Assembly (NCBI RefSeq): GCF_011761355.1
Contig: NZ_JAASRW010000003.1
Location: forward strand, 186,001 to 250,000
Origin: Paenibacillus lupini
GTDB lineage: Bacteria; Bacillota; Bacilli; Paenibacillales; Paenibacillaceae
DNA: 64,000 bases
Direction of reading: 5' to 3'
A program made the translations under genes and the position numbers. Shown piece by piece: positions 8,873 to 16,986 of the stretch. The notes under the pieces were generated by a model. That model was not told the DNA's origin. It was given only the letters and a program-made list of their open reading frames with translations, and ran no database searches. Position 1 is the first letter of the stretch, and each line of letters starts with the position of its first letter.

Positions 8873-9198
8873 GCCAGCCCGAGGCGGCGAATCCGCCGCC
8901 GGGCTGGCAAATAAGACCCTGCGAGGGCGCTATTCGCCCCGCGCAAGTCAAGAACAGAGCGATAAGACCCCACCAGGGTCTTATCGCAGCCCCAAGGCCA
9001 GCCCGAGGCGGTAAATCCGCCGCCGGGCAGGCAAATAAGACCCTGCGAGGGCGTTATTCGCCCCGCGCAGGACAAGAACAGGGCTAATAAGACCCCACCA
9101 GGGTCTTATCGCGGCCCCAAGGCCAGCCCGAGGCGGCAATCCCGCCGCCGGGCAGGCAAATAAGACCCTGCGAGGGCGCTAATCGCCCCGCGCAGGTC
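8873..9198. repeat. GC-rich 124-125 bp tandem repeat, about 2.6 copies, three hairpins per unit
   Basis: Units begin with GCCAGCCCGAGGCGG at 8873, 8997 and 9122. Each holds a strong hairpin around AATCCGCCGCCGGG, a second GC-rich inverted repeat (GCGAGGGCG ... CGCCCCGCGC), and, in the complete units, the palindrome GATAAGACCCCACCAGGG followed by TCTTATCGC. The step matches the A/B hairpin block just before it, although the sequences differ. The third unit ends about 20 bases before the ATG of the glycosyltransferase at 9219. Confidence 0.9.
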
Positions 9199-9218
9199 AC
9201 TAGAAGGAGGGAACAGCA

Positions 9219-10502
9219 ATGAACGTGCTTTGGGCACATGACCATACGTTTTATTTTAACGAATCGGGGAAATTTTTCTCTGGCGGCAAGCTGCCTTATG
9301 CAGTGTGGGAACGGTATCTTGGCGTATTCGACCAGATTACGGTCGCCTGTCGGGGTAAAAAGGCATCAACAGATGCCGATATGGCGGGCAAAACGTTATC
9401 AAGCGGACCAAACGTTGACTTCCTTGTACTCCCGTCACTCAGCAATCCAGTCAATAAAATGACGAAGCGGGGCTACATCGAGCAATTGCTGAAGGAAGCA
9501 ATCGGCAAGGTCGACGCCGTTATTGCACGTGTACCAAGTGAGATTGGTGCTGAGGCGATTAGAGTTGCACGTCTAATGGGCAAGCCTTACGCCGTTGAGG
9601 TTGTTGCTTGCGCTTGGGACGGCTTGTGGAATTATGGCAACCTGCAGGGCAAATTGTATGCACCGTTCTCGCTGAATCAGACACGGGCAATCGTTAAAGA
9701 CGCACCTTACGCGCTCTATGTAACGGAGAAGTTCCTGCAGCAGCGTTACCCAAACAACGGTGGACAAACGGAATCCTGCTCGAACGTGGAAATTCCTGAG
9801 CCAGGTGATGAAGTGCTGACACGGAGACTGGAGCGTCTTCAGGCGATGAGTCCGGATGCACCACTTACGATTGGTCTGATCGGCTCGCTGAACGGCCGTA
9901 CAAAAGGAATTGACATTGCTCTTCGCGCAATTGCCAAAGCGAAATCGCAGCTGCCGGCAACACGCTTCCGCGTCCTTGGCGACGGAGACCCGGCTCGCTG
10001 GCAAGCGATGGCGGACAAGCTTGGCATCGGCAGCCTTGTATCGTTCGAGGGTGTACTTCCAAGTGGTGGAGCTGTATTCGAATGGCTCGATGGCATCGAC
10101 TTGTATGTACAGCCGAGCTATCAGGAAGGGCTGCCGCGGGCAACGATTGAAGCGATGAGCAGAGGATGCCCAGTACTTGGATCAACAGCCGGCGGTATTC
10201 CTGAGCTGATTCATGAGAGCTGCCTGCATCGTCCGGGCCAGGTCGGCATCCTTTCAGAGCAGATCAAGCGGGCAACATTTGACCGCAGATGGCTGATAGA
10301 ACAAGCGGAACGGAACTTTGGCCGGTCACGGCAGTTCACGAAGCAGCTTCTGGATGCGAAGCGGCAGGCGTTTTGGCAGTCTTTTGGCGATGCGGTAAAG
10401 CAAGGTTCGATCAATGAAACCATTCCAGCGGAGCAAGTCCGCGTTGAACGTGTAGAGCGTGCTGAACAAAGCGACAGCAGAGAAAGGGTGGAGGCGTTAT
10501 GA
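9219..10502 (+). CDS. Glycosyltransferase family 4
   Basis: A 427-residue GT-B enzyme with AGAAGGAGG upstream of the ATG. The C-terminal half shows IGLIGSLNGRTKGIDIALRA, then RVLGDGDPARW, and the EX7E signature in PSYQEGLPRATIEAMSRG. The last 40 residues (many Glu, Arg and Val) look like a poorly ordered charged tail. It overlaps the epimerase gene by 4 bases. It would transfer one sugar in repeat-unit assembly; donor unknown. It is the first gene after the repeat block, so it may be transcribed through the repeats or from a promoter that I cannot recognise within them. Confidence 0.9.
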   Translation: MNVLWAHDHTFYFNESGKFFSGGKLPYAVWERYLGVFDQITVACRGKKASTDADMAGKTLSSGPNVDFLVLPSLSNPVNKMTKRGYIEQLLKEAIGKVDAVIARVPSEIGAEAIRVARLMGKPYAVEVVACAWDGLWNYGNLQGKLYAPFSLNQTRAIVKDAPYALYVTEKFLQQRYPNNGGQTESCSNVEIPEPGDEVLTRRLERLQAMSPDAPLTIGLIGSLNGRTKGIDIALRAIAKAKSQLPATRFRVLGDGDPARWQAMADKLGIGSLVSFEGVLPSGGAVFEWLDGIDLYVQPSYQEGLPRATIEAMSRGCPVLGSTAGGIPELIHESCLHRPGQVGILSEQIKRATFDRRWLIEQAERNFGRSRQFTKQLLDAKRQAFWQSFGDAVKQGSINETIPAEQVRVERVERAEQSDSRERVEAL

Positions 10503-11548
10503 CGATTTTGGTAACGGGAGCGGCTGGTTTTATCGGCTTCCATTTGAGCGCGAGATTGCTGAAGGAAGGTAAGCGTGTCGTCGGATTAGATAATTTCAAC
10601 GACTACTATGATGTGCAGTTGAAACGGGATCGTTTTGCCCAACTGCTCGAATCGCCATCTTTTGTAGGTGCCGAGCAGGATCTGGCTGATTACGAAGGGC
10701 TGCTTAACCTCATCCGTGCAGAGGGAGTAACAACGATCGTTCACTTGGCTGCACAAGCGGGAGTACGGTACAGCATTACGAATCCTTTTGCTTATTTGGA
10801 GACGAACCTGCAAGGCTTTGGCCATGTGCTGGAAGCATCACGTCAAGCGAGCATCAAGCATCTGATCTACGCTTCCTCAAGCTCTGTCTACGGTGCAAAT
10901 GTGAGCATGCCGTTCTCGGTGAACGACAATGTCGATCATCCTGTCAGCCTTTATGCAGCTACAAAAAAATCTAATGAGCTTATGGCTCATGCCTACAGCC
11001 ATCTCTATAACCTGCCGACGACGGGCCTTCGGTTCTTCACTGTATACGGTCCATGGGGCCGCCCGGATATGGCGTACTTCAGCTTCACACAGAAGATTAT
11101 GGCTGGCCAGCCGATTCAAGTGTTTAACGACGGCAAGATGCAGCGTGATTTTACGTACATCGATGACATTGTGGAAGGCATTTACCGTTTGCTGGACCAC
11201 GCGCCGCAGCCGAATCCCGAATGGGACCGTGTGCAGCCAGATCCGGCAACCAGCTATGCGCCTTACAAGGTATACAACATTGGCAACAACCAGCCAGTTG
11301 AGCTGATGAAGTTCATCAATACGATTGAGGACAAGCTGGGGCATAAGGCGGTTATGGAGTTTAAGCCGATGCAGCCAGGTGATGTAATGGCGACTTATGC
11401 GGATATTGACGGTCTGATGGCAGACGTGGACTTCCGTCCGGAGACGACGATTGAGGAAGGAATCGGGCGTTTTGCTGATTGGTACAAGTCGTACTATGGC
11501 AGCGAAGCGACAAGCCTGGAAACGGCGGTAAAGGCGGCGGGAAGATGA
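10499..11548 (+). CDS. NAD-dependent sugar epimerase, UDP-glucuronate 4-epimerase type (CapI/LpsL)
   Basis: This 349-residue extended short-chain dehydrogenase has the N-terminal TGAAGFIGFH nucleotide-binding motif, the SSSSVYG active-site segment and the catalytic YAATK tetrad region. The segment LDNFNDYYDVQLKRDR and the later RDFTYIDDIVEGIYRLLDH fit the CapI/LpsL group that interconverts UDP-glucuronate and UDP-galacturonate. UDP-glucose dehydrogenase and GalU in the same cluster (16987 and 16089) would supply the UDP-glucuronate. UDP-GlcNAc or UDP-glucose 4-epimerase activity is the alternative. ATGA overlaps on both sides indicate a tight operon. Confidence 0.88.
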   Translation: MTILVTGAAGFIGFHLSARLLKEGKRVVGLDNFNDYYDVQLKRDRFAQLLESPSFVGAEQDLADYEGLLNLIRAEGVTTIVHLAAQAGVRYSITNPFAYLETNLQGFGHVLEASRQASIKHLIYASSSSVYGANVSMPFSVNDNVDHPVSLYAATKKSNELMAHAYSHLYNLPTTGLRFFTVYGPWGRPDMAYFSFTQKIMAGQPIQVFNDGKMQRDFTYIDDIVEGIYRLLDHAPQPNPEWDRVQPDPATSYAPYKVYNIGNNQPVELMKFINTIEDKLGHKAVMEFKPMQPGDVMATYADIDGLMADVDFRPETTIEEGIGRFADWYKSYYGSEATSLETAVKAAGR

Positions 11549-13344
11549 CGCAAAAGATAGCCCATATATGCACGTCCGGCATCAGCCACAAAATTATGGG
11601 CGACAAGCTTCGGCTGCTTCAGCAGCAGGAAGGGGTTGAGGTGACGTTCATCACTTCCCCTGAAGGGGTGGATGAAGGGCTGATGAAAGAAAAAGCCTAT
11701 CCATTCGAGTGGAAGCTCCTTCCGATGGCGCGTACTATTCAGCCTGCTGCAGACCTGCGTTCGATTATCGCGATGTACAAGCTGTTCCGCCGTGAGCGGT
11801 ACGACATTGTACATACCCATACAGCGAAAGCGGGGCTGATCGGACGTATTGCAGCGAAGCTTGCCGGTGTTCCGGTTGTTATTCATACGAGTCACGGATT
11901 GCCTTTCTATGAAGGGCAGCCGAAGAAAACGTATTTTGTATATAAAATGCTCGAGAAGTTTGGCGCGTTCTGCAGCCATGCACTCGCTTCGCAGAACGAG
12001 GAGGACGCGGGCGTGCTGCGGAAGCTGGCGCCTTGGCGGCCGGTGTTCGTAGAGGGTAACGGTGTTGACCTCGAACGGCTCGATAAGCTTTCGAATGCGG
12101 TTACGGCAGAGCAGGTCGCAGAATTAAAGATGAGAAACGGCATCGATCGGGAGGAAAAGATACTGTTTATGGCGGCTCGTTTTGAGCCGGTGAAGGATCA
12201 TTTTCTTCTGCTGGATGCTCTGATTGAATTGAAGTGTGCGAATGCGCTGAACTGGGTGACCGTGCTGGCGGGACAAGGTCCGCTGGAGCCAGCCATGAAG
12301 CGGTATGTGGAGGAAAGCGGGCTGTCTGATGATGTGATCTTTGTTGGGCAGCAGTCTTCTATTATTCCGTGGGTTGTGATGGCCGATGCGGTTACACTGA
12401 CCTCTGAAAAAGAAGGCATTCCTCGCTCCCTGATGGAAGCGATGGCGCTTGGCAAACCGATTGTTGCCACAGATGTGCTTGGCACAAGGGAGCTTGTGGC
12501 GCATGGCGAGACGGGGCTGCTTGTTCCTTATCGTGATCGGATGCAGCTTGGTGAAGCACTTGGGACGATAATGAACTCCCCGGAACTTCGCCTCAAAATG
12601 GGTGAAGCTGGACGCCGCCGAGTGGAAGCGGCATTCACTGAGACGCGGGTAGTTGAGCGGCTGATGCAGCTCTACCGCAGCACGGAGCGGCGGCAAGAGC
12701 GTGCGCGCAAGATGTCTTTTAAGCTGAACGCATTTGGCAAAAGGCTGTTTGACCTGGTAGCAAGTGTACCGGCAGCGCTATTGCTGTCGCCGGTTATTGC
12801 GGTTGTCGCCCTGCTCGTTAAGATAAAACTTGGCTCGCCTGTACTATTCAGGCAGCAGCGGCCTGGGCGGTATGGCAACCCGTTCTATGTAATGAAATTC
12901 CGCACGATGCGGGATGCTTACGATCGGTCGGGGCAACCGCTGCCGGATGAAGCAAGGCTGACGTCCTTCGGCAAGCTGCTTCGCAAGCTGAGCCTGGATG
13001 AGCTGCCGCAGCTGTTTAATGTGATTCGCGGCGATATGAGCTTGGTAGGGCCGCGCCCTTTGTTGATGGAATATCTTCCGCTTTATACGGAAGAGCAGGC
13101 ACACCGCCACGATGTTCGGCCGGGTATTACCGGCTGGGCGCAGGTGAACGGACGTAACACCGTCTCTTGGGAGGACAAGTTCAAGCTTGATCTGACGTAT
13201 GTCGAGCGGCAAAGTATATGGTTTGATTTTCGCATATTGGTACGCACTGTGGGGAAGGTGCTGAAGCGTGATGGAATCTCAAGCGCGGGTCAGGCCACCG
13301 TTCAAAAATTTACAGGATCAAGGGAAATGGGGAATGCATCATGA
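11545..13344 (+). CDS. Fusion: GT4 glycosyltransferase plus PglC-type phosphoglycosyl transferase
   Basis: This 599-residue protein joins two enzymes that are usually separate. Residues about 5-385 are a GT4 domain (VHTHTAKAGLIGRIAAKLAG and the EX7E motif in EKEGIPRSLMEAMALG). Residues about 395-590 are a monotopic phosphoglycosyl transferase: a hydrophobic re-entrant segment after KRLFDLV, then MKFRTMRD, the catalytic Asp-Glu of SLDELPQLFNV near residue 483, and MSLVGPRPL. The second domain would load a sugar-1-phosphate on undecaprenyl phosphate and the first would add the next sugar, giving two consecutive steps in one chain. I start at ATG 11545 (ATGA overlap with the epimerase); the longer frame from 11479 lies inside that gene. 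Confidence 0.9.
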   Translation: MTQKIAHICTSGISHKIMGDKLRLLQQQEGVEVTFITSPEGVDEGLMKEKAYPFEWKLLPMARTIQPAADLRSIIAMYKLFRRERYDIVHTHTAKAGLIGRIAAKLAGVPVVIHTSHGLPFYEGQPKKTYFVYKMLEKFGAFCSHALASQNEEDAGVLRKLAPWRPVFVEGNGVDLERLDKLSNAVTAEQVAELKMRNGIDREEKILFMAARFEPVKDHFLLLDALIELKCANALNWVTVLAGQGPLEPAMKRYVEESGLSDDVIFVGQQSSIIPWVVMADAVTLTSEKEGIPRSLMEAMALGKPIVATDVLGTRELVAHGETGLLVPYRDRMQLGEALGTIMNSPELRLKMGEAGRRRVEAAFTETRVVERLMQLYRSTERRQERARKMSFKLNAFGKRLFDLVASVPAALLLSPVIAVVALLVKIKLGSPVLFRQQRPGRYGNPFYVMKFRTMRDAYDRSGQPLPDEARLTSFGKLLRKLSLDELPQLFNVIRGDMSLVGPRPLLMEYLPLYTEEQAHRHDVRPGITGWAQVNGRNTVSWEDKFKLDLTYVERQSIWFDFRILVRTVGKVLKRDGISSAGQATVQKFTGSREMGNAS

Positions 13345-14042
13345 TTAGCGGTCATACGGAGCAATACCGGGTAATGGAGGAGCCTGCGAGGCGTCCACTT
13401 ATCGTTGTGGGCATGGGCGGACATGGGCGAGTGCTGATGGATATTGCCCGCGTCTCACAGACCTACCGGCTGGCGGCCGTACTGGATGACCGCTTCTCAG
13501 GAGTGGAGCTGCGAGGCGGACTGCCTTATGGTCCGATCTCAACGCTGAAGCATTTTCTAGCAGATGAGCCGGGCATGCATGTTGTGATCGGCATCGGTGA
13601 TAACCGGACTCGGAGAGCTATCGTGGAAAAGCTCGCTTTGCCCGAGTCCTCTTACGCGGTACTTGTGCATCCTGCGGCTGTTGTCGCGGAGGATGCTCGC
13701 ATCGGGCTTGGCGCCGTCGTAATGCCCGGCGCTGTTATAGGGCCTGGCGCCGCTGTTGGCGCTCACGCCATTATTAACTCCGGCGCTGTCGTTGAGCACG
13801 ACGCGCTGGTTGGTCCGTTCGCGCATGTATCGCCGAACGCGACCATGGCTGGTGCCGCCGCCGCTGAGGAAGGCGCGCATATCGGCAGCGGCGCGGTGCT
13901 CATTCCGCGTATCCGTGTTGGCAGCTGGTCCGTGCTAGGCGCCGGCGGCGTCGCCGTCCGGGATATCCCCGGTGGCAAGACCGCCATGGGTGTCCCGGCA
14001 CGAGTCGTAACGCCGCGCCGCAGCATCGAGCAGGCGCTGTAA
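13341..14042 (+). CDS. PglD/NeuD-type sugar N- or O-acetyltransferase
   Basis: A 233-residue protein with an N-terminal Rossmann-like domain (VVGMGGHGRVLMDIAR, then IGIGDNRTRR) and a C-terminal left-handed beta-helix, ending in the family signature AMGVPARVV. The catalytic His is probably the one in VVEHDALVG near residue 152. PglD enzymes acetylate the 4-amino group made by PglE on the way to UDP-diNAc-bacillosamine; EpsM of B. subtilis is related. It overlaps the fusion gene by 4 bases. Its stop codon lies within the first unit of the following tandem repeat, so the repeat family reaches into the coding end. Confidence 0.88.
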   Translation: MISGHTEQYRVMEEPARRPLIVVGMGGHGRVLMDIARVSQTYRLAAVLDDRFSGVELRGGLPYGPISTLKHFLADEPGMHVVIGIGDNRTRRAIVEKLALPESSYAVLVHPAAVVAEDARIGLGAVVMPGAVIGPGAAVGAHAIINSGAVVEHDALVGPFAHVSPNATMAGAAAAEEGAHIGSGAVLIPRIRVGSWSVLGAGGVAVRDIPGGKTAMGVPARVVTPRRSIEQAL

Positions 14043-14458
14043 GCGCCAAAAGAATCTAACAGCTGCCCACCGTGGGCCGAACAGTCGCTGCAAGCTCCAA
14101 AAGGTGCTAACAGCACGACAAACTGTGCTCCACATTGGTGAAAAGGCAGCTGTAAGCACCAAAGGAGTCTAACAACTGCCCGCAGCGAGCTCAAAAACCG
14201 CTGTAAGCGCCAAAAGGTGCTAACAGCACGACAAACTGTGCTCCGCAGCGGTGAAAAGGCAGTCGTAAGCTCCAAAGTAGTCTAACAGCTGCCCGCAGCG
14301 AGCTCAAAAACCGCTGTAAGCTCCAAAAGGTGCTAACAGCACGACAAACTGTGCTCCACATCGGTGAAAAGGCAGCTGTAAGCTCCAAAGTAGTCTAACA
14401 GCTGCCCGCCACAGGGGGAACAGTCGCTGCAAGCGCCAAAAATGTGCTAACAGCACCT
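14036..14458. repeat. 113-bp tandem repeat, about 3.7 copies
   Basis: Units open with GCTGTAAGC or close variants at 14036, 14149, 14262 and 14375, an exact 113-bp step. Each unit has two half-units, one with CTAACAGCTGCCC and one with GTGCTAACAGCACGACAA. Short inverted repeats are included, for example GTGCTAACAGCAC. The first unit begins inside the acetyltransferase gene and contains its stop codon. There is no gene from 14043 to 14926; the opposite-strand open frames here are repeat artefacts. Confidence 0.9.
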
Positions 14459-14553
14459 AAACCAGCCGCGTGGTGAGAGAAGTGGGGAGTTGAGAGGTTG
14501 AAAACTACCTGTCAGCGACTCAACCAAGTGTGCGGCGCATGAATAGGAAACGT

Positions 14554-14858
14554 GTAAGGCCGAAACCAACCGGCCCTACAGCCCGCATCACCGTGTCACT
14601 CTGAAGCTGTAAGGCTGGAAACCGCCTTACAGCAACCAAACCGGGCTCACGATTAGCGCAAACGGAACTCGTAAGGCCGAAACCGGTCTTACAGCCCGCA
14701 TCGCCGTGTCAATCTGAAGCTGTAAGGCTGGAAACCGCCTTACAGCAACCAAACCGGGCTCACGATTAGCGCAAACGGAACTTGTAAGACCGAAACCGGC
14801 ATTACAACCGGCCCCGCCGCGATAATCAGAACCTGTAAGGCCGACATCCGCCTTACAG
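14554..14858. repeat. 113-117 bp tandem repeat with strong hairpins, about 2.7 copies
   Basis: The hairpin CTGTAAGGCTGGAAACCG followed by CCTTACAG lies at 14607-14632 and 14720-14745, with a variant at 14833-14858, all at a 113-bp step. A second hairpin starting GTAAGGCCGAAACC lies at 14554, 14671 and 14784. The block ends shortly before the GAGGAG ribosome site of the aminotransferase. The step length equals that of the neighbouring array, although the sequence differs. Confidence 0.9.
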
Positions 14859-14926
14859 CATAAGCACTCTAACGCCGCTGCGCGCAGCGGCACATAAGCA
14901 ACAACAATTCGAGGAGTGATCACGAC

Positions 14927-16102
14927 GTGAACAGTCGAATCTATTTATCCCCGCCGCATTTGGGAACGCGGGAGCGCGAGTATGTGGAGGATGCCTTCCG
15001 CACGAACTGGATCGCGCCGCTTGGACCAAATGTCGACGAATTCGAGCGCGAGCTTGCCGAGCGGGTTGGGGCGAAAGGGGCAGTAGCGCTGTCCTCTGGC
15101 ACCGCCGCAATTCATATGGCGCTTAAGCTGCTTGGCGTTGGACGCGGCGACCGCGTCTTCGTCTCCTCGCTTACTTTTATAGCAAGCGTTAACCCGGTAC
15201 TGTACGAGGGAGGTATCCCCGTATTTATCGATTGTGATCCACAAACCTGGACAATGTCGCCGCAAGCATTGGAGCGGGCGTTCGAAGAAGCACATCGCAA
15301 CAAGCAATTGCCTAGAGCTGTCATTGTCGTTCATCTGTATGGGCAGAACGCCGACATGGATGCGATTAACGAAATTTGCGTCAAATACCGTGTTCCGGTC
15401 ATTGAAGACGCAGCGGAATCCCTTGGTACAACCTACAAGCAGAAATCCAGCGGAACCCACGGCAAGTTCGGGATCTACTCCTTTAATGGCAATAAAATCA
15501 TCACGACATCAGGCGGCGGAATGCTCGTCTCTGATGATACAGCAGCGCTTGCCAAAGCACGCTTCTGGGCAACGCAATCTCGCGAACCGGCACCTCATTA
15601 TGAGCATGCGGAGCTCGGCTATAACTATCGGTTGAGTAATGTACTTGCAGGCATTGGCCGCGGACAGCTGCAGGTGCTCGATGATCGGGTGAATGCACGT
15701 CGTGCCGTATTCGATCGTTACAAAGAAGCATTCGCTGAACTCGAAGGCGTAACGATGATGCCTGAAGCCGAATACGGCCGGGCAACACGCTGGCTGACTA
15801 CAATGACGATTGATCCAATCATTGCAGGCTGCACACCAGCCGATCTTCTGGAACGGCTTACCGATGAAAATATCGAAGCGCGCCCGGTGTGGAAGCCGAT
15901 GCACCGCCAGCCGCTTCTGCAATATTACCCTTATTATCCGCATGAGCAGGGCAGCAGCGTGTCGGACACGCTGTTCGAGCAAGGCATCTGCCTGCCGTCC
16001 GGCTCCAGTCTCACTTTGGAAGAGCAAGATCGCGTTATTATCTGTATCAAGCAAACTATTCAAGCTAATTCGAGGAGGATGTTGTCACATGAAAGTGCGT
16101 AA
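14927..16102 (+). CDS. DegT/DnrJ/EryC1/StrS aminotransferase (PglE/EpsN type)
   Basis: A 391-residue PLP-dependent sugar aminotransferase starting at GTG 14927 behind GAGGAGTG. The motifs [30 protein letters not shown] and [15 protein letters not shown] are diagnostic; K190 in the last is the expected PLP-binding lysine. PglE/EpsN enzymes aminate the 4-keto sugar made by the PglF/EpsC-type dehydratase (gene at 683). The acetyltransferase and fused phosphoglycosyl transferase upstream complete the route. It overlaps galU by 14 bases. It is separated from the rest of the operon by the 14.04-14.9 kb repeat block. Confidence 0.92.
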   Translation: MNSRIYLSPPHLGTREREYVEDAFRTNWIAPLGPNVDEFERELAERVGAKGAVALSSGTAAIHMALKLLGVGRGDRVFVSSLTFIASVNPVLYEGGIPVFIDCDPQTWTMSPQALERAFEEAHRNKQLPRAVIVVHLYGQNADMDAINEICVKYRVPVIEDAAESLGTTYKQKSSGTHGKFGIYSFNGNKIITTSGGGMLVSDDTAALAKARFWATQSREPAPHYEHAELGYNYRLSNVLAGIGRGQLQVLDDRVNARRAVFDRYKEAFAELEGVTMMPEAEYGRATRWLTTMTIDPIIAGCTPADLLERLTDENIEARPVWKPMHRQPLLQYYPYYPHEQGSSVSDTLFEQGICLPSGSSLTLEEQDRVIICIKQTIQANSRRMLSHESA

Positions 16103-16985
16103 AGCGATAATTCCAGCTGCGGGTCTTGGTACCCGTTTCTTGCCTGCAACGAAAGCTCAACCGAAGGAAATGCTGCCGATCGTGGACAAGCCGACGATCC
16201 AATACATTATCGAAGAAGCGATTGCTTCTGGCATCGAAGACATTCTGATCATCAGCGGCCGCGGCAAGCGGGCGATTGAAGACCATTTTGACAAAACGTT
16301 CGAGCTCGAAGATATGCTGGCGAAGAAAGGCAAGACAAAAGAACTTGAGCAAATCCGTGGTATCTCCGAGATGGCGAACATTCACTACATCCGTCAAAAA
16401 GAACCAAAAGGTCTCGGCCACGCAATCTGGTGCGCACGCAGCTTTGTTGGCAACGAGCCGTTTGCCGTTCTGCTTGGCGATGATATTGTCCAGTCCGAGG
16501 AGCCTTGTCTCAGCCAGCTGATTCGTGTTCATGACCGTTATCAGTCCTCGGTTGTTGGCGTGCAGCGCGTAGCTGATGAGGATGTATCCAAATACGGCAT
16601 CATCGCTCCTCGCGGATCGTCGATCGAGCCGTCTGTCTTTTTCCTTGATGGTCTGGTTGAGAAGCCTTCGAAGAAGGCCGCTCCTTCCAACTATGCGATC
16701 ATGGGCCGTTACATCCTAACGCCGGAGATCTTCGATATTCTCGAGCATCAATCTCCAGGCGCAGGTGACGAAATTCAACTGACTGATGCGATCAAAAAGC
16801 TGAATGATCAGCGCAACGTGCTTGCTTATAACTTTGAAGGCGTTCGTTATGACGTAGGCGACAAGTTTGGCTTTATCAAGGCACAACTAGACTTCGCGCT
16901 GCAACGCGATGATCTGCAGAAGGATGTGCTGGGCTACCTGCAGCAGGTGTACGAGAAACATTTTATTACAAAGGCGGCGAACTAA
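16089..16985 (+). CDS. galU: UTP-glucose-1-phosphate uridylyltransferase (first copy)
   Basis: A 298-residue nucleotidyltransferase that makes UDP-glucose from glucose-1-phosphate and UTP. The N-terminus [18 protein letters not shown], then [16 protein letters not shown], and the later [13 protein letters not shown] are characteristic of GalU. I start at ATG 16089 behind GAGGAGGA; a longer frame from 15810 is only a shadow of the aminotransferase gene. A second GalU (56737) has the same N-terminal motifs but many differences elsewhere. One base separates its stop from the UDP-glucose dehydrogenase start, so the pair gives UDP-glucose and then UDP-glucuronate. Confidence 0.95.
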   Translation: MKVRKAIIPAAGLGTRFLPATKAQPKEMLPIVDKPTIQYIIEEAIASGIEDILIISGRGKRAIEDHFDKTFELEDMLAKKGKTKELEQIRGISEMANIHYIRQKEPKGLGHAIWCARSFVGNEPFAVLLGDDIVQSEEPCLSQLIRVHDRYQSSVVGVQRVADEDVSKYGIIAPRGSSIEPSVFFLDGLVEKPSKKAAPSNYAIMGRYILTPEIFDILEHQSPGAGDEIQLTDAIKKLNDQRNVLAYNFEGVRYDVGDKFGFIKAQLDFALQRDDLQKDVLGYLQQVYEKHFITKAAN

Positions 16986-16986
16986 T

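Noticed and set aside
8395..9198. 39-bp and 124-bp arrays as CRISPR
   Set aside because: Units are tandem and nearly identical throughout, with no spacers.
13763..14388. Minus-strand frames reading repeated AVSTFW-like segments
   Set aside because: Produced by the 113-bp tandem repeat; no start signals.
15810..16088. N-terminal extension of GalU
   Set aside because: The extension overlaps the aminotransferase in another frame, and a strong ribosome site precedes ATG 16089.
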